A stretch of 64,000 bases of DNA from JACRLV01 sp045863555. GTDB lineage: Bacteria > Planctomycetota > Phycisphaerae > UBA1845 > Fen-1342. The notes under the pieces were generated by a model, which was given only the letters and a program-made list of their open reading frames with translations, was not told the origin of the DNA and did not search any database. The translations under genes were made by a program, and so were the position numbers. The stretch is taken from positions 62,001 to 126,000 of the forward strand of contig BTUU01000005.1 of the NCBI GenBank assembly GCA_045863555.1, given 5' to 3'. Positions 52,248 to 60,346 of the stretch are shown piece by piece. Numbering within the stretch: the first letter of the stretch is position 1; each line of letters starts with the position of its first letter.

Positions 52248-53768
52248 ATGCGTGCGACCCCGTTCCTCGTTGCCGTGCCTCTGTTCGTAGCCGGCTGCGC
52301 ATCACTCGACGCCCGTTCGGATCTCGAGCGCGGCGCAAGACTCGTCGAAACCGCTGTCGGCGTCCCCCCGGCGACGCTGCTCGCCGACCAGCAGGTCGCA
52401 CGCTCGAAAACCGCCGACCTGCTCGCCGGCGGCCTCACGGTCGACGACGCGGTCCAGGTCGCGATGCTCAACAACCCGCGCGTCCGCGCCGCGCTGCTCT
52501 CGATCGGCGTCTCCCGCGCCGATTTCGTCCAATCAACCCTTTTCACCAACCCGACGCTCACGCTGTCCCTGCAATGGCCCGACGGCGGCGGTCTCGCGAA
52601 TTTTGAGGCCGCGCTGACCCAGAACATCGCCGAACTCTGGCTGATCCCGGTCCGCCGGCGCGCGGCGCAGCGCGACCTCGATCGGGCCGTTCTCGACGCC
52701 GCCCGGGAAGTCGCCGCGATCGCCCGCGACGCCCGGACCGCGTACGTTCGAGCCATCCGGGCCGCCGGTCTTCAGAAGATCGCCCGGCAGCAATTGGAGA
52801 TCAATGAAAAGCTGGTCGAAGTCGCGCTCCTGCGACAGCAGGCCGGTTCCGGAAGCGAAATCGACGTCAACCTCGCTCGAACGCAGAAGCTCGAATCGGA
52901 CACGGCCGTGCGAAATGCCGCGCTTGCCGTGACCGAGGCGCAGTCGGAACTCGCCCGCACCCTGGGGCTTTCCGACGCGCCGGACTCGCTCGTCCTCACC
53001 GACTCGTTGACCCAACCTGTCCGCTGGACGCTGAGCGCCGACGAACTCCGGCAAACCGCCCGGGCGAATCGCCTCGACCTTCAGATCGCCGACCGGTCCG
53101 TGGCGGCCGCTGAAGCGCGCGTGCGCGAGGAGCGCGTGCGGTTCCTGAAGTCTGTGGAAATCGGCTTTGCGCTCGAACGCGGCGAACGGCGCTCGCGCGG
53201 CGACCGCAATTGGGCGGCCGAGACGTTTTTCGATTCGCTCCAGTCCCGGGCGCTGACGCCGCCCAGTCTCATGCCGCGCGAGCGGGAAGGTACGGATTTC
53301 ATGATCGGCCCGGCGTTCGGCGTCGAATTGCCGCTCTGGGACCAGAACCAGGCCCAGATCGCAAAAGCGGAAGCACTGCACGGGCAGGCGGTGCAGTTTC
53401 GGGACGCGTTGCTGGTCGACGTCGCGCAGGATATCCACTCGCGCCTCGCACGGGCCCGGACCGCGGCCGAGAACGCGCGCTTCTTCCACGACGAGCAGTT
53501 GCCCGCGGCCGAGCGCAGCGCGGAACTGTCACGCGACGCCTATCGGGCCGGCAGACTTTCGTTCCCGTCCGTGCTCGAGGCCGAGCGAAGCCTCCTCACG
53601 GCCCGCAGCGGCTATCTGGCGGCGCTCGAGAGCGCGGCGCTGGCGACGATCGATCTCGAACGCGTCACCGGCCGCCCTGCGGCAGCGCTGGGGGCCGCTT
53701 CCGATTCGAGTTCTTCCGCAACAACGCAGCCGGCGGCCGCATCGGCGCCCGGAGAGATTGAACCATGA
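52248..53768 (+). CDS. czcC: Outer-membrane efflux protein, CzcC/TolC family
   Basis: 506 residues. The lipobox FVAGC (Cys17) makes it a lipoprotein. TolC-family signatures include the long helical regions and duplicated pattern (LTVDDAVQVAMLNNPRVRA, AALTQNIAELWLIP, GVELPLWDQNQAQIAKAEA). It is the outer-membrane duct of a tripartite heavy-metal exporter. Start ATG 52248. The metal specificity is not shown. Its ATGA overlap with the adaptor gene suggests one operon. Confidence 0.9.
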   Translation: MRATPFLVAVPLFVAGCASLDARSDLERGARLVETAVGVPPATLLADQQVARSKTADLLAGGLTVDDAVQVAMLNNPRVRAALLSIGVSRADFVQSTLFTNPTLTLSLQWPDGGGLANFEAALTQNIAELWLIPVRRRAAQRDLDRAVLDAAREVAAIARDARTAYVRAIRAAGLQKIARQQLEINEKLVEVALLRQQAGSGSEIDVNLARTQKLESDTAVRNAALAVTEAQSELARTLGLSDAPDSLVLTDSLTQPVRWTLSADELRQTARANRLDLQIADRSVAAAEARVREERVRFLKSVEIGFALERGERRSRGDRNWAAETFFDSLQSRALTPPSLMPREREGTDFMIGPAFGVELPLWDQNQAQIAKAEALHGQAVQFRDALLVDVAQDIHSRLARARTAAENARFFHDEQLPAAERSAELSRDAYRAGRLSFPSVLEAERSLLTARSGYLAALESAALATIDLERVTGRPAAALGAASDSSSSATTQPAAASAPGEIEP

Positions 53769-55183
53769 TGTACCGCATAGGCCTTTTCTGGATCACGGCT
53801 GCGATCACGCTCGCCGGATGCAACCGCGACACGGCGCACACGCACGCCGAATCGGCGCCGGCCCCGTCTGCCCCTCCACCGACCAATCGGATCGAAGTGC
53901 CTCCTGCGGTGCGCACGAACCTGGGTATCACATTTGCGAAAGTCGAATCGCGCCACGTGGCCCGCACGATCCGCGTGCCCGGACGATTCGAGCTCTCCCC
54001 GCACGGCCGCCGCGAATACCGGACCATGCTCGGCGGCCGCGTCGAGCTGCACGCGCGCCAGTTCGACCGTGTCGAACCCGGCCGGCTTCTCTACACGCTC
54101 GATTCTCCGCAGTGGCGCGAGTTGCAGGAGCGGCTCAGCGAAGCACAGTCGCAGATCCTCCAGGCCCGCGCCCGTGCGGAGACGATTGACCCGCTCATGG
54201 CCGCCCACGAGCAGCACCACGAAGAACTGCAAAGCGGCGTCCGGATCTGGAACGAGCGGGTGGCACAACTCGAGCAGACTCGCGCCACCGGTGTCGTGAC
54301 CGCCGAGGAATTCGCCCAGGCCCGGGCCGCCCTGGCAACAACCCGCGCCGAATTGGCCGAGGTCATGGAAAAAGAAGCCGAGCTGCTTTCGCGAAAAATC
54401 GAGATCCAGGCCGAGTTGAACGCCAGCCAGGAGCGGTTCGAACTGCTTCTCTCCAATGCCGCCTCGCTGCTCGGCATCCCGACGGATGCGCTTCTCGAAT
54501 CCGACCCGACCTCCGCCCAGCAGCATCCGCGCTGGCGGGAGATCAGACGGGTCGAGGTTCGTGCGGCCGCGCCGGGCGCGGTCGAGTCCGTCGCGCTGAC
54601 CAGCGGCGCCTGGGCCGGCGAGACGAGCCTCGTCCTGGCGACCATCCAGCCGGAAAACCTCCGCTTCCGGGCGCGGGGGCTCCAGAGCGACCTCAACCGC
54701 CTGCGTGACGGCTTGCCCGGCCGCGTCGTTCCCCCCAAAGGCGGCGGGCCGGCGCTCGACGGCGCGATGACCGGCACGATCACCGTCGGCCTGACCGCAG
54801 ACCCGGAGGAGCGCACGATCGAACTCTATTTGACGCCGGAGAAACTCAGCGCCTGGGCACGACCAGGCATTGCCGCACACCTGGAAATCGTCGTCGAGGG
54901 CGGTTCCGGCCCCGAACTCGCGATCCCCGTCGCGTCGACGATCCGCGACGGCCTGCAAACGGTCGTTTTCCGTCGCGATCCCGCCGACCCGGACAAGGTG
55001 ATCCGCCTGGAAGCCGACCTCGGCGTCAGCGACGGTCGCTGGATCGTGATTAACAGCGGTGTGAAAGAAGGCGACGAGATCGTTCTGGAGGGGATCTATC
55101 CGCTCATGCTCGCCACCTCCGGCAGCGCGGCCCGGGGTGGACACTTCCACGCCGACGGCACCTGGCACGGGGAAGATCACTGA
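53765..55183 (+). CDS. czcB: RND efflux periplasmic adaptor, CzcB family
   Basis: 472 residues. Lipobox TLAGC (Cys19). The lipoyl/beta-barrel region includes YRTMLGGRVELHARQFDRVE and the coiled coil between about 115 and 225 (QERLSEAQSQILQARARAET, EEFAQARAALATTRAELAE). The C-terminus has His residues (GGHFHADGTWHGEDH) that could bind metal. It overlaps czcC by ATGA and czcA by TGATG. It connects the pump to the outer-membrane duct. Confidence 0.9.
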   Translation: MMYRIGLFWITAAITLAGCNRDTAHTHAESAPAPSAPPPTNRIEVPPAVRTNLGITFAKVESRHVARTIRVPGRFELSPHGRREYRTMLGGRVELHARQFDRVEPGRLLYTLDSPQWRELQERLSEAQSQILQARARAETIDPLMAAHEQHHEELQSGVRIWNERVAQLEQTRATGVVTAEEFAQARAALATTRAELAEVMEKEAELLSRKIEIQAELNASQERFELLLSNAASLLGIPTDALLESDPTSAQQHPRWREIRRVEVRAAAPGAVESVALTSGAWAGETSLVLATIQPENLRFRARGLQSDLNRLRDGLPGRVVPPKGGGPALDGAMTGTITVGLTADPEERTIELYLTPEKLSAWARPGIAAHLEIVVEGGSGPELAIPVASTIRDGLQTVVFRRDPADPDKVIRLEADLGVSDGRWIVINSGVKEGDEIVLEGIYPLMLATSGSAARGGHFHADGTWHGEDH

Positions 55184-58100
55184 TGCTCCAGAAGCTGATT
55201 GCTTTCTCGCTGGAACGCGCGTCGCTGGTCCTGACGGCGGCGGTTCTGCTCGTCGCGCTGGCCGCCTACCAGCTGCCGCGCATGTCGGTGGACGTCTTCC
55301 CCGAGCTGAACGCGCCGACCGTGGTGATTCTGACCGAAGCCGGCGGCCTCGCCGCGGACGAAGTCGAGCAGTTCGTGACATTCCCGATCGAGACCAGCGT
55401 GAACGGCCTGCCCGGCGTGCGTCGTGTCCGCAGCGCCAGCAGCATCAGCCTCTCGCTGGTCTGGGTTGAGTTTGATTGGGGTTCCGACATCTACCGCGCC
55501 AGGCAGCTCGTGACGGAACGCCTCGCCACGGTCCGCGACTCCCTTCCGGAAAACGCCCACGCGGAGATCGCTCCCATCACCAGCATCACCGGCGAGATCA
55601 TGCTGCTCGCGCTGTCGTCGCCCGAGGGCACGGTCAGCGACCTGGAACTCCGCGCCTACGCCGAGTTTGATCTCCGCAATCGGCTCCTGGCCGTGCCGGG
55701 CGTCTCGCAGGTTTCCCCGATCGGCGGCGAGCTTCCCGAATACCAGGTCAATGTCCATCAGGACCGCCTCGCCCTCTATGGGCTCACCGTCAGCGACGTC
55801 GTCGACGCGGCCCGCCGGGCGCACAGCACGGCGCCGGCCGGCTACCTGGCCAACGTCGCGGGCCTGGAGTATCCGATCCGGCAGACGGCGCGCGTGCAGA
55901 GCGTCGAGGACATCGCCGGCGCAATCGTGAAATTCCACGATGGCGCGCCGGTCCTCATCGGACAGGTGGCGGACGTGTCCCTCGGCCCCGCCCCCAAACG
56001 CGGCACCGCCGCCGACCGCGGAACCAGCGCGGTGGTGCTCAGCGTCCAGAAGTCTCCGGGCACAAACACACTCGGGCTCACCAGCGCGCTCGACCGCGTT
56101 CTCGATGACATCGAGAAGAGCATGCCGGCCGGTATCAGGCTCAACCGCGATGTCTTCCGGCAGGCCAACTTCATCCAGCGCTCCGTCGACAACGTGACCC
56201 GCGTGCTGCTGGAGGCGACCGTGATCGTCGCTGTCATCCTCGTGCTCTTCCTCATGAACATCCGCACGACCGTCATCACCCTCGCTGCCCTGCCGCTCTC
56301 CCTCGCCGTCACCCTCCTCCTCCTCTGGTGCCTGGATATGACGATCAACGTCATGACCCTCGGCGGGCTGGCTGTCGCGATCGGCGTCCTCGTCGACGAC
56401 GCGATTATCGACGTGGAAAACGTCTTCCGACGCCTGCGCCAGAACCGTACGGCGCCTGAAGCCGCACGCCGGCCGTTCGTCGAGACGATCTTCAACGCCA
56501 GCAACGAAATCCGCCCCGCGATGGTCTTCGCCACGATCATCATCGTCATCGTGTTTGTGCCCCTGCTCTTCCTTCAGGGCCTGGAAGGCCGCTTTTTTCG
56601 CCCGCTCGGAATCACCTACATCGTCTCGATCCTGGCGTCGTTGATCGTCGCCCTCACCGTCACCCCCGCGATGTGCAAGCTACTCCTCCGCGGCCGGCTC
56701 GGTGGAGAGCGGCACGCCGACGGCGCGTTCGTTCGCATCCTGAAACGGATCTACGAGCCTTCGCTGCGCTGGTCGATCCGCCGCCGCGGCCTCGTCCTCA
56801 CGGGCGCGATCGTCGTGACCGTCCTCGCCGTCTGGCTCGGCAGCACGTTCGGCAAGAGCTTCCTGCCGGCGTTCAACGAAGGAACCTTCACCGTCTTCCT
56901 GATGGCCCCGCCCGGGACGTCACTCTTCGAAAGCGATCGCCTGGCCCGGGGGATTGAACGGCGTCTCGGTGAAATCGAGGGCGTGCGCAGCGTCACCCGC
57001 CGAACCGGCCGCGCCGAACGCGACGAGCATGCGGAACCGCCGAGCAGTTCCGAGATCGACATCACGATTCTCCCCGGAGCCCGAATGACGGCAGTACGAG
57101 AGAAAATCGATGAAGTCATCAGTCAGGTGCCGGGCATCACCACGACCATCGGCCAGCCGATCGAGCATCGACTCTCGCACATCCTCTCCGGGACCCCCGC
57201 GGCCATCGCGATCAACGTCTTCGGCGACGATCTCGCCACGCTACGCGTCCTCGCCAGAGAAATCGAGGCCGCGCTGAAGACGGTCCCGGGAGCGCGCGAT
57301 GTCGCCGCCAATCGCGAGGTGATGGTCACTTCCCTCCCCATCCGCTATCGCCCGCACGACCTGGCCGCCGCCGGCCTCTCTCCGGCCTCCGCGGCCGAAC
57401 AGGTGCAGCGAGCCCTCTACGGCGAAGTCGTCGCCGAGGTGAACCAGGGCATCCGCCGCTACCAGATGGTTGTGCGGCTCGCGCCCGAAGAACGCGAGCG
57501 CCCCGAGCAACTGGAAAACCTGCTCCTGCGCGGCCAGGGCGGCGCGATCGTCCCGCTCAACCAGGTGGCGGACATCGGCCCGGAGCGCACCAGCAATCTC
57601 ATCGCACGCGAAAACGCCCGCCGCAAGTCCGTGATCTCCTGCAACGTCGCCGAGGGCTACAACCTCGGCCAGCTTGTCGAGCAGGTCCGCGCGAAAGTGG
57701 ACCCCATTGTGCAGCGGGTCGGATACGCCGTCCATTACGGCGGACAGTTCGAGGCCCAGCAGTCCGCGGCGCAGACAATCTACATCGCCGGCCTCGGCGT
57801 GATCGTCGCCATGGTCATGCTGTTGCAACTCTCGACCGGCTCGCTCCGGGCGGCCCTGCTGGTCATGCTCAATCTGCCCCTCGCGATCATCGGCGGCATC
57901 ATCGCCATCTACCTGACCGAGAGCGGTCCGAGCGTCAGCGCGGTGCTGAACAACACGCTCGCGCTCCTGGGTCTGGCCGATCATCCCTATCGGGCGCCGG
58001 TCATCTCGATCGCCAGCATGGTCGGATTCGTCACGCTGTTCGGCATCGCCGTCCGCAACGGCATCCTGCTGGTGAATCACTATCAGCACGTCATGCAGGC

Positions 58101-58434
58101 GGAGCACAGGCCGCTCATCGATTCGATCATCCAGGGTTCCATGGAACGACTTGTGCCGATCCTGATGACCGCGCTCTGCGCCGCGCTCGGGCTTGTGCCG
58201 CTCGCGCTGCACGCCGGTGAACCCGGCAGCGAATTGCTGGCTCCGCTCGCCATCGTCGTGCTCGGTGGACTGATCAGTTCGACGTTCCTCAATCTCATCG
58301 TCGTGCCCGCGGGCTATGCGCTGGTGTTCGGCGCGCCCCGTCCGCAGACCCGTTCCGCTTCGCCCGAACTCTCGGACATCCTCGACGCCGCGCGTCATGT
58401 GCCACAGAAATCAACCACCACGCAAGGAGAATGA
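55183..58434 (+). CDS. czcA: Heavy-metal efflux RND pump, CzcA family
   Basis: 1083 residues. It uses the proton gradient to expel metal cations from the periplasm or cytoplasm. Features include the RND N-terminal helix, SVDVFPELNAPTVVILTEAGG, and the TM4 motif GVLVDDAIIDVEN (Asp405, Asp406) that carries protons. A second set of transmembrane helices is at the C-terminus (GFVTLFGIAVRNGILLVNHY, VPILMTALCAALGLVPLAL). Substrate (Zn/Co/Cd or Cu/Ag) cannot be told with certainty; the DD motif is common in CusA- and CzcA-like pumps. Confidence 0.93.
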   Translation: MLQKLIAFSLERASLVLTAAVLLVALAAYQLPRMSVDVFPELNAPTVVILTEAGGLAADEVEQFVTFPIETSVNGLPGVRRVRSASSISLSLVWVEFDWGSDIYRARQLVTERLATVRDSLPENAHAEIAPITSITGEIMLLALSSPEGTVSDLELRAYAEFDLRNRLLAVPGVSQVSPIGGELPEYQVNVHQDRLALYGLTVSDVVDAARRAHSTAPAGYLANVAGLEYPIRQTARVQSVEDIAGAIVKFHDGAPVLIGQVADVSLGPAPKRGTAADRGTSAVVLSVQKSPGTNTLGLTSALDRVLDDIEKSMPAGIRLNRDVFRQANFIQRSVDNVTRVLLEATVIVAVILVLFLMNIRTTVITLAALPLSLAVTLLLLWCLDMTINVMTLGGLAVAIGVLVDDAIIDVENVFRRLRQNRTAPEAARRPFVETIFNASNEIRPAMVFATIIIVIVFVPLLFLQGLEGRFFRPLGITYIVSILASLIVALTVTPAMCKLLLRGRLGGERHADGAFVRILKRIYEPSLRWSIRRRGLVLTGAIVVTVLAVWLGSTFGKSFLPAFNEGTFTVFLMAPPGTSLFESDRLARGIERRLGEIEGVRSVTRRTGRAERDEHAEPPSSSEIDITILPGARMTAVREKIDEVISQVPGITTTIGQPIEHRLSHILSGTPAAIAINVFGDDLATLRVLAREIEAALKTVPGARDVAANREVMVTSLPIRYRPHDLAAAGLSPASAAEQVQRALYGEVVAEVNQGIRRYQMVVRLAPEERERPEQLENLLLRGQGGAIVPLNQVADIGPERTSNLIARENARRKSVISCNVAEGYNLGQLVEQVRAKVDPIVQRVGYAVHYGGQFEAQQSAAQTIYIAGLGVIVAMVMLLQLSTGSLRAALLVMLNLPLAIIGGIIAIYLTESGPSVSAVLNNTLALLGLADHPYRAPVISIASMVGFVTLFGIAVRNGILLVNHYQHVMQAEHRPLIDSIIQGSMERLVPILMTALCAALGLVPLALHAGEPGSELLAPLAIVVLGGLISSTFLNLIVVPAGYALVFGAPRPQTRSASPELSDILDAARHVPQKSTTTQGE

Positions 58435-58437
58435 CCG

Positions 58438-58956
58438 ATGAACCATCCCGCCCTCGTCGCCGTCACAGCGATTATTCTCATCCTGGCCGGTTGCGATCAG
58501 AAACCCGCCGCCCCGCCCGCCGGAAGCGGCTCTACCGCGGCCGCCGACCCGTCCGCGGGGGCTTCCGAGAAATCTGCCGGTGAATCCCGGCCGGCCTCCG
58601 GCCACGGCCACAGCGGCGAGGTCGTTGACCTCGGAACGTCGACGGTCGGCGAACTCACCGTACAGGCGTCACGCGACGCCGGTGAACTCAAGGCCGGCGG
58701 AGATGCCGCCATCGACGTGCGGATCACCACCGCCGACGGAAAACCCGCGTCGGTCACGGCCGTGCGGTTCTGGATCGGCACGGAAGACGCGAAGGGATCG
58801 GTAAAGGCCCGCGCCGAGATCGAAGACCCGCAGGACCCTGGCCGCTGGCACACGCACGCGGAACTCCCCAATCCGCTGCCCGAAGGCGCCCGGCTCTGGG
58901 TCGAAATCGAGACCGCCGAGGGCAAGAAGGCTGCGGGATTCGACCTGAAGCGCTGA
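58438..58956 (+). CDS. FixH/YtkA-like lipoprotein of the efflux operon
   Basis: 172 residues. Lipobox ILAGC (Cys19). A Ser/Ala/Gly-rich linker with SGHGHSGE precedes a beta-sandwich of FixH/YtkA type (LTVQASRDAGELKAGGDAAI, GRWHTHAELPNPLPEGARLW). AAGGAG lies upstream, and it is 3 bp after czcA. It may bind metal or act as a periplasmic partner of the pump; the exact role is unknown. Confidence 0.75.
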   Translation: MNHPALVAVTAIILILAGCDQKPAAPPAGSGSTAAADPSAGASEKSAGESRPASGHGHSGEVVDLGTSTVGELTVQASRDAGELKAGGDAAIDVRITTADGKPASVTAVRFWIGTEDAKGSVKARAEIEDPQDPGRWHTHAELPNPLPEGARLWVEIETAEGKKAAGFDLKR

Positions 58957-59011
58957 ATCGCGCGCACGCCGATCCGCGCCCCAGAGAGAGCGGTCCCTCC
59001 CGGCGCCCGGG

Positions 59012-59039
59012 TTGACGAATCCGCGAAGAAGAATGTACT
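59012..59039 (+). promoter_or_regulatory. Candidate sigma-70 promoter of the 83-residue protein gene
   Basis: A -35 box TTGACG (59012-59017) and a -10 box TGTACT (59034-59039), separated by 16 bases, lie about 40 bp upstream of the ATG at 59081. The palindrome described next begins at the end of the -10 box. Confidence 0.5.
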
Positions 59040-59054
59040 CTCACATCTGTGAGA
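59039..59054. promoter_or_regulatory. Palindrome at the promoter, possible operator
   Basis: A 7-bp inverted repeat TCTCACA and TGTGAGA around a 2-base centre TC. It starts at the last base of the -10 box and covers the transcription start, so a bound protein would block transcription. The adjacent gene product is small and basic with a possible ribbon-helix-helix look, so autoregulation is plausible. Confidence 0.5.
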
Positions 59055-59080
59055 TTTCTTCAACCTGAAACGAGGTCAGC

Positions 59081-59332
59081 ATGGGCCGTCGCAAGAAAAA
59101 CGTCGCAGGCACTCAAGCGAAAATCAACATTGTCAGCATCTCGCTCGCACCCAAGACGCGCGACGCCTTCCTTGACATCTGCGATCAGCGGGGGATGACC
59201 ATCAAGATGGCCCTGAGCCGGATGGTCGGCTGGTTCTCAAAACTCGATCTCACCGAGCAGGCGCTCGTCCTCGGTCAGGTCGATCCCGACGACGAAGGCG
59301 GACTCGCCGGCATCCTCAAGCGCCGAAAATAG
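59081..59332 (+). CDS. Small basic protein, possibly a ribbon-helix-helix regulator
   Basis: 83 residues. A basic N-terminus (MGRRKKNV) precedes a beta-strand-like segment INIVSISLAP and two helices (TRDAFLDICDQRG, TIKMALSRMVGWFSKL), a layout that resembles ribbon-helix-helix DNA-binding proteins. The end is basic (ILKRRK). The gene has a good promoter candidate and a palindrome upstream. ACGAGG precedes the ATG. No antitoxin-type partner is seen. Confidence 0.68.
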   Translation: MGRRKKNVAGTQAKINIVSISLAPKTRDAFLDICDQRGMTIKMALSRMVGWFSKLDLTEQALVLGQVDPDDEGGLAGILKRRK

Positions 59333-59409
59333 CCCCGAAGGGGGCCGCCGACGGCGTCGCCGCAGACGCGCGGGTTTGCGAAAAGTCCATTTAGCAGGGC
59401 GGGTCTGCG

Positions 59410-60327
59410 TCACGCACGACAGCGTAGCAGATCGTCCGCCATCTGCACGATGCGGTCATGCAGGTGCAGCCGGGCGCGCCACGCCGCCGGGAGTTCATCC
59501 TCGCCGTAGTACGCGCCGGCCAGTTGCCCGAAGACCGCCCCGGTTGTATCCGCGTCTTCTCCCAGGTTGACCACGCGCAGGCACCCGTCACGGAAGCTCC
59601 CCGTCGAGTGGAACGCCCAGAGCGCCGCCTCCAGCGTCTCCACGACGTACCCGCCGCCGCGGATCTCCGGCGGTCCGCGACGAAGGTATGACCCCCGGCG
59701 AATCTCGTCGATCTCCGGTGTCAGCGCCTCCTCGCCGCGCCACGTCCCGACCGCGTCCGGATCAACCAGCTCCGATTTCGACCGCCCCTCGAGCAGGCCG
59801 ACCAGCAGCGCCGCGAGATATCGCGCCCCATCGACCGCCGCGCGGGCCCCGTGCGTCGTCCGCGAACTGTCCGCCGCCCGCGCGACCGCGACGTCCCGAC
59901 TGCCGCCGTAGTAGAGCGCAATCGGTGCCAGCCGCATGATCGACCCGTTCCCCGCGGATCGAGCCTCTGTCGATCCGCACCAGGGCCGCCCCGTTCGCTC
60001 GAATTCACGGAGCGAGGCCGATGTCGTGTTCCCGATGTCGAAGCAGCGCCCCGTGCTGCTCCAGTATCCCTCACGCCACCAGCGCACGTACCGTCGCAAC
60101 TGGTCGACCGGATCGAAGCCGCCGCATTCGAGGAGGCTCTCCGCGAGGCACATCGCCATCGACGTATCGTCGGTCCATTGCCCCGGCTTCAGCCGAAATG
60201 GCCCACCACCGACCATGTCGGTCAGCGGCTGAAACGTCCCCGGCGCCTGAAATTCCAGCGCTGTCCCGACCGCATCGCCGATCGCCAGACCCAGCAGGCA
60301 TCCGCGATAGCGCGCCGAAAGCTCCAC
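59410..60327 (-). CDS. ADP-ribosylglycohydrolase, DraG family
   Basis: 305 residues. Family motifs are GLAIGDAVG (13-21), WTDDTSM (51-57) and LGEDADTTGAV (255-265), which bind two Mg ions and ADP-ribose. It removes ADP-ribose from proteins or small molecules. The organism's target is unknown; no dinitrogenase or DraT gene is near, so a nitrogenase link is not supported. The gene is last on the minus strand after the sugar operon and 19 bp from the GH-A gene, so it may be co-transcribed. Confidence 0.9.
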   Translation of the reverse strand: MELSARYRGCLLGLAIGDAVGTALEFQAPGTFQPLTDMVGGGPFRLKPGQWTDDTSMAMCLAESLLECGGFDPVDQLRRYVRWWREGYWSSTGRCFDIGNTTSASLREFERTGRPWCGSTEARSAGNGSIMRLAPIALYYGGSRDVAVARAADSSRTTHGARAAVDGARYLAALLVGLLEGRSKSELVDPDAVGTWRGEEALTPEIDEIRRGSYLRRGPPEIRGGGYVVETLEAALWAFHSTGSFRDGCLRVVNLGEDADTTGAVFGQLAGAYYGEDELPAAWRARLHLHDRIVQMADDLLRCRA

Positions 60328-60346
60328 CGTGCTCGCCTCCGTCGCA

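Noticed and set aside
59410..60327. Nitrogenase regulation by the DraG-like enzyme
   Set aside because: No nitrogenase or DraT gene is near; DraG-like enzymes have many other targets.
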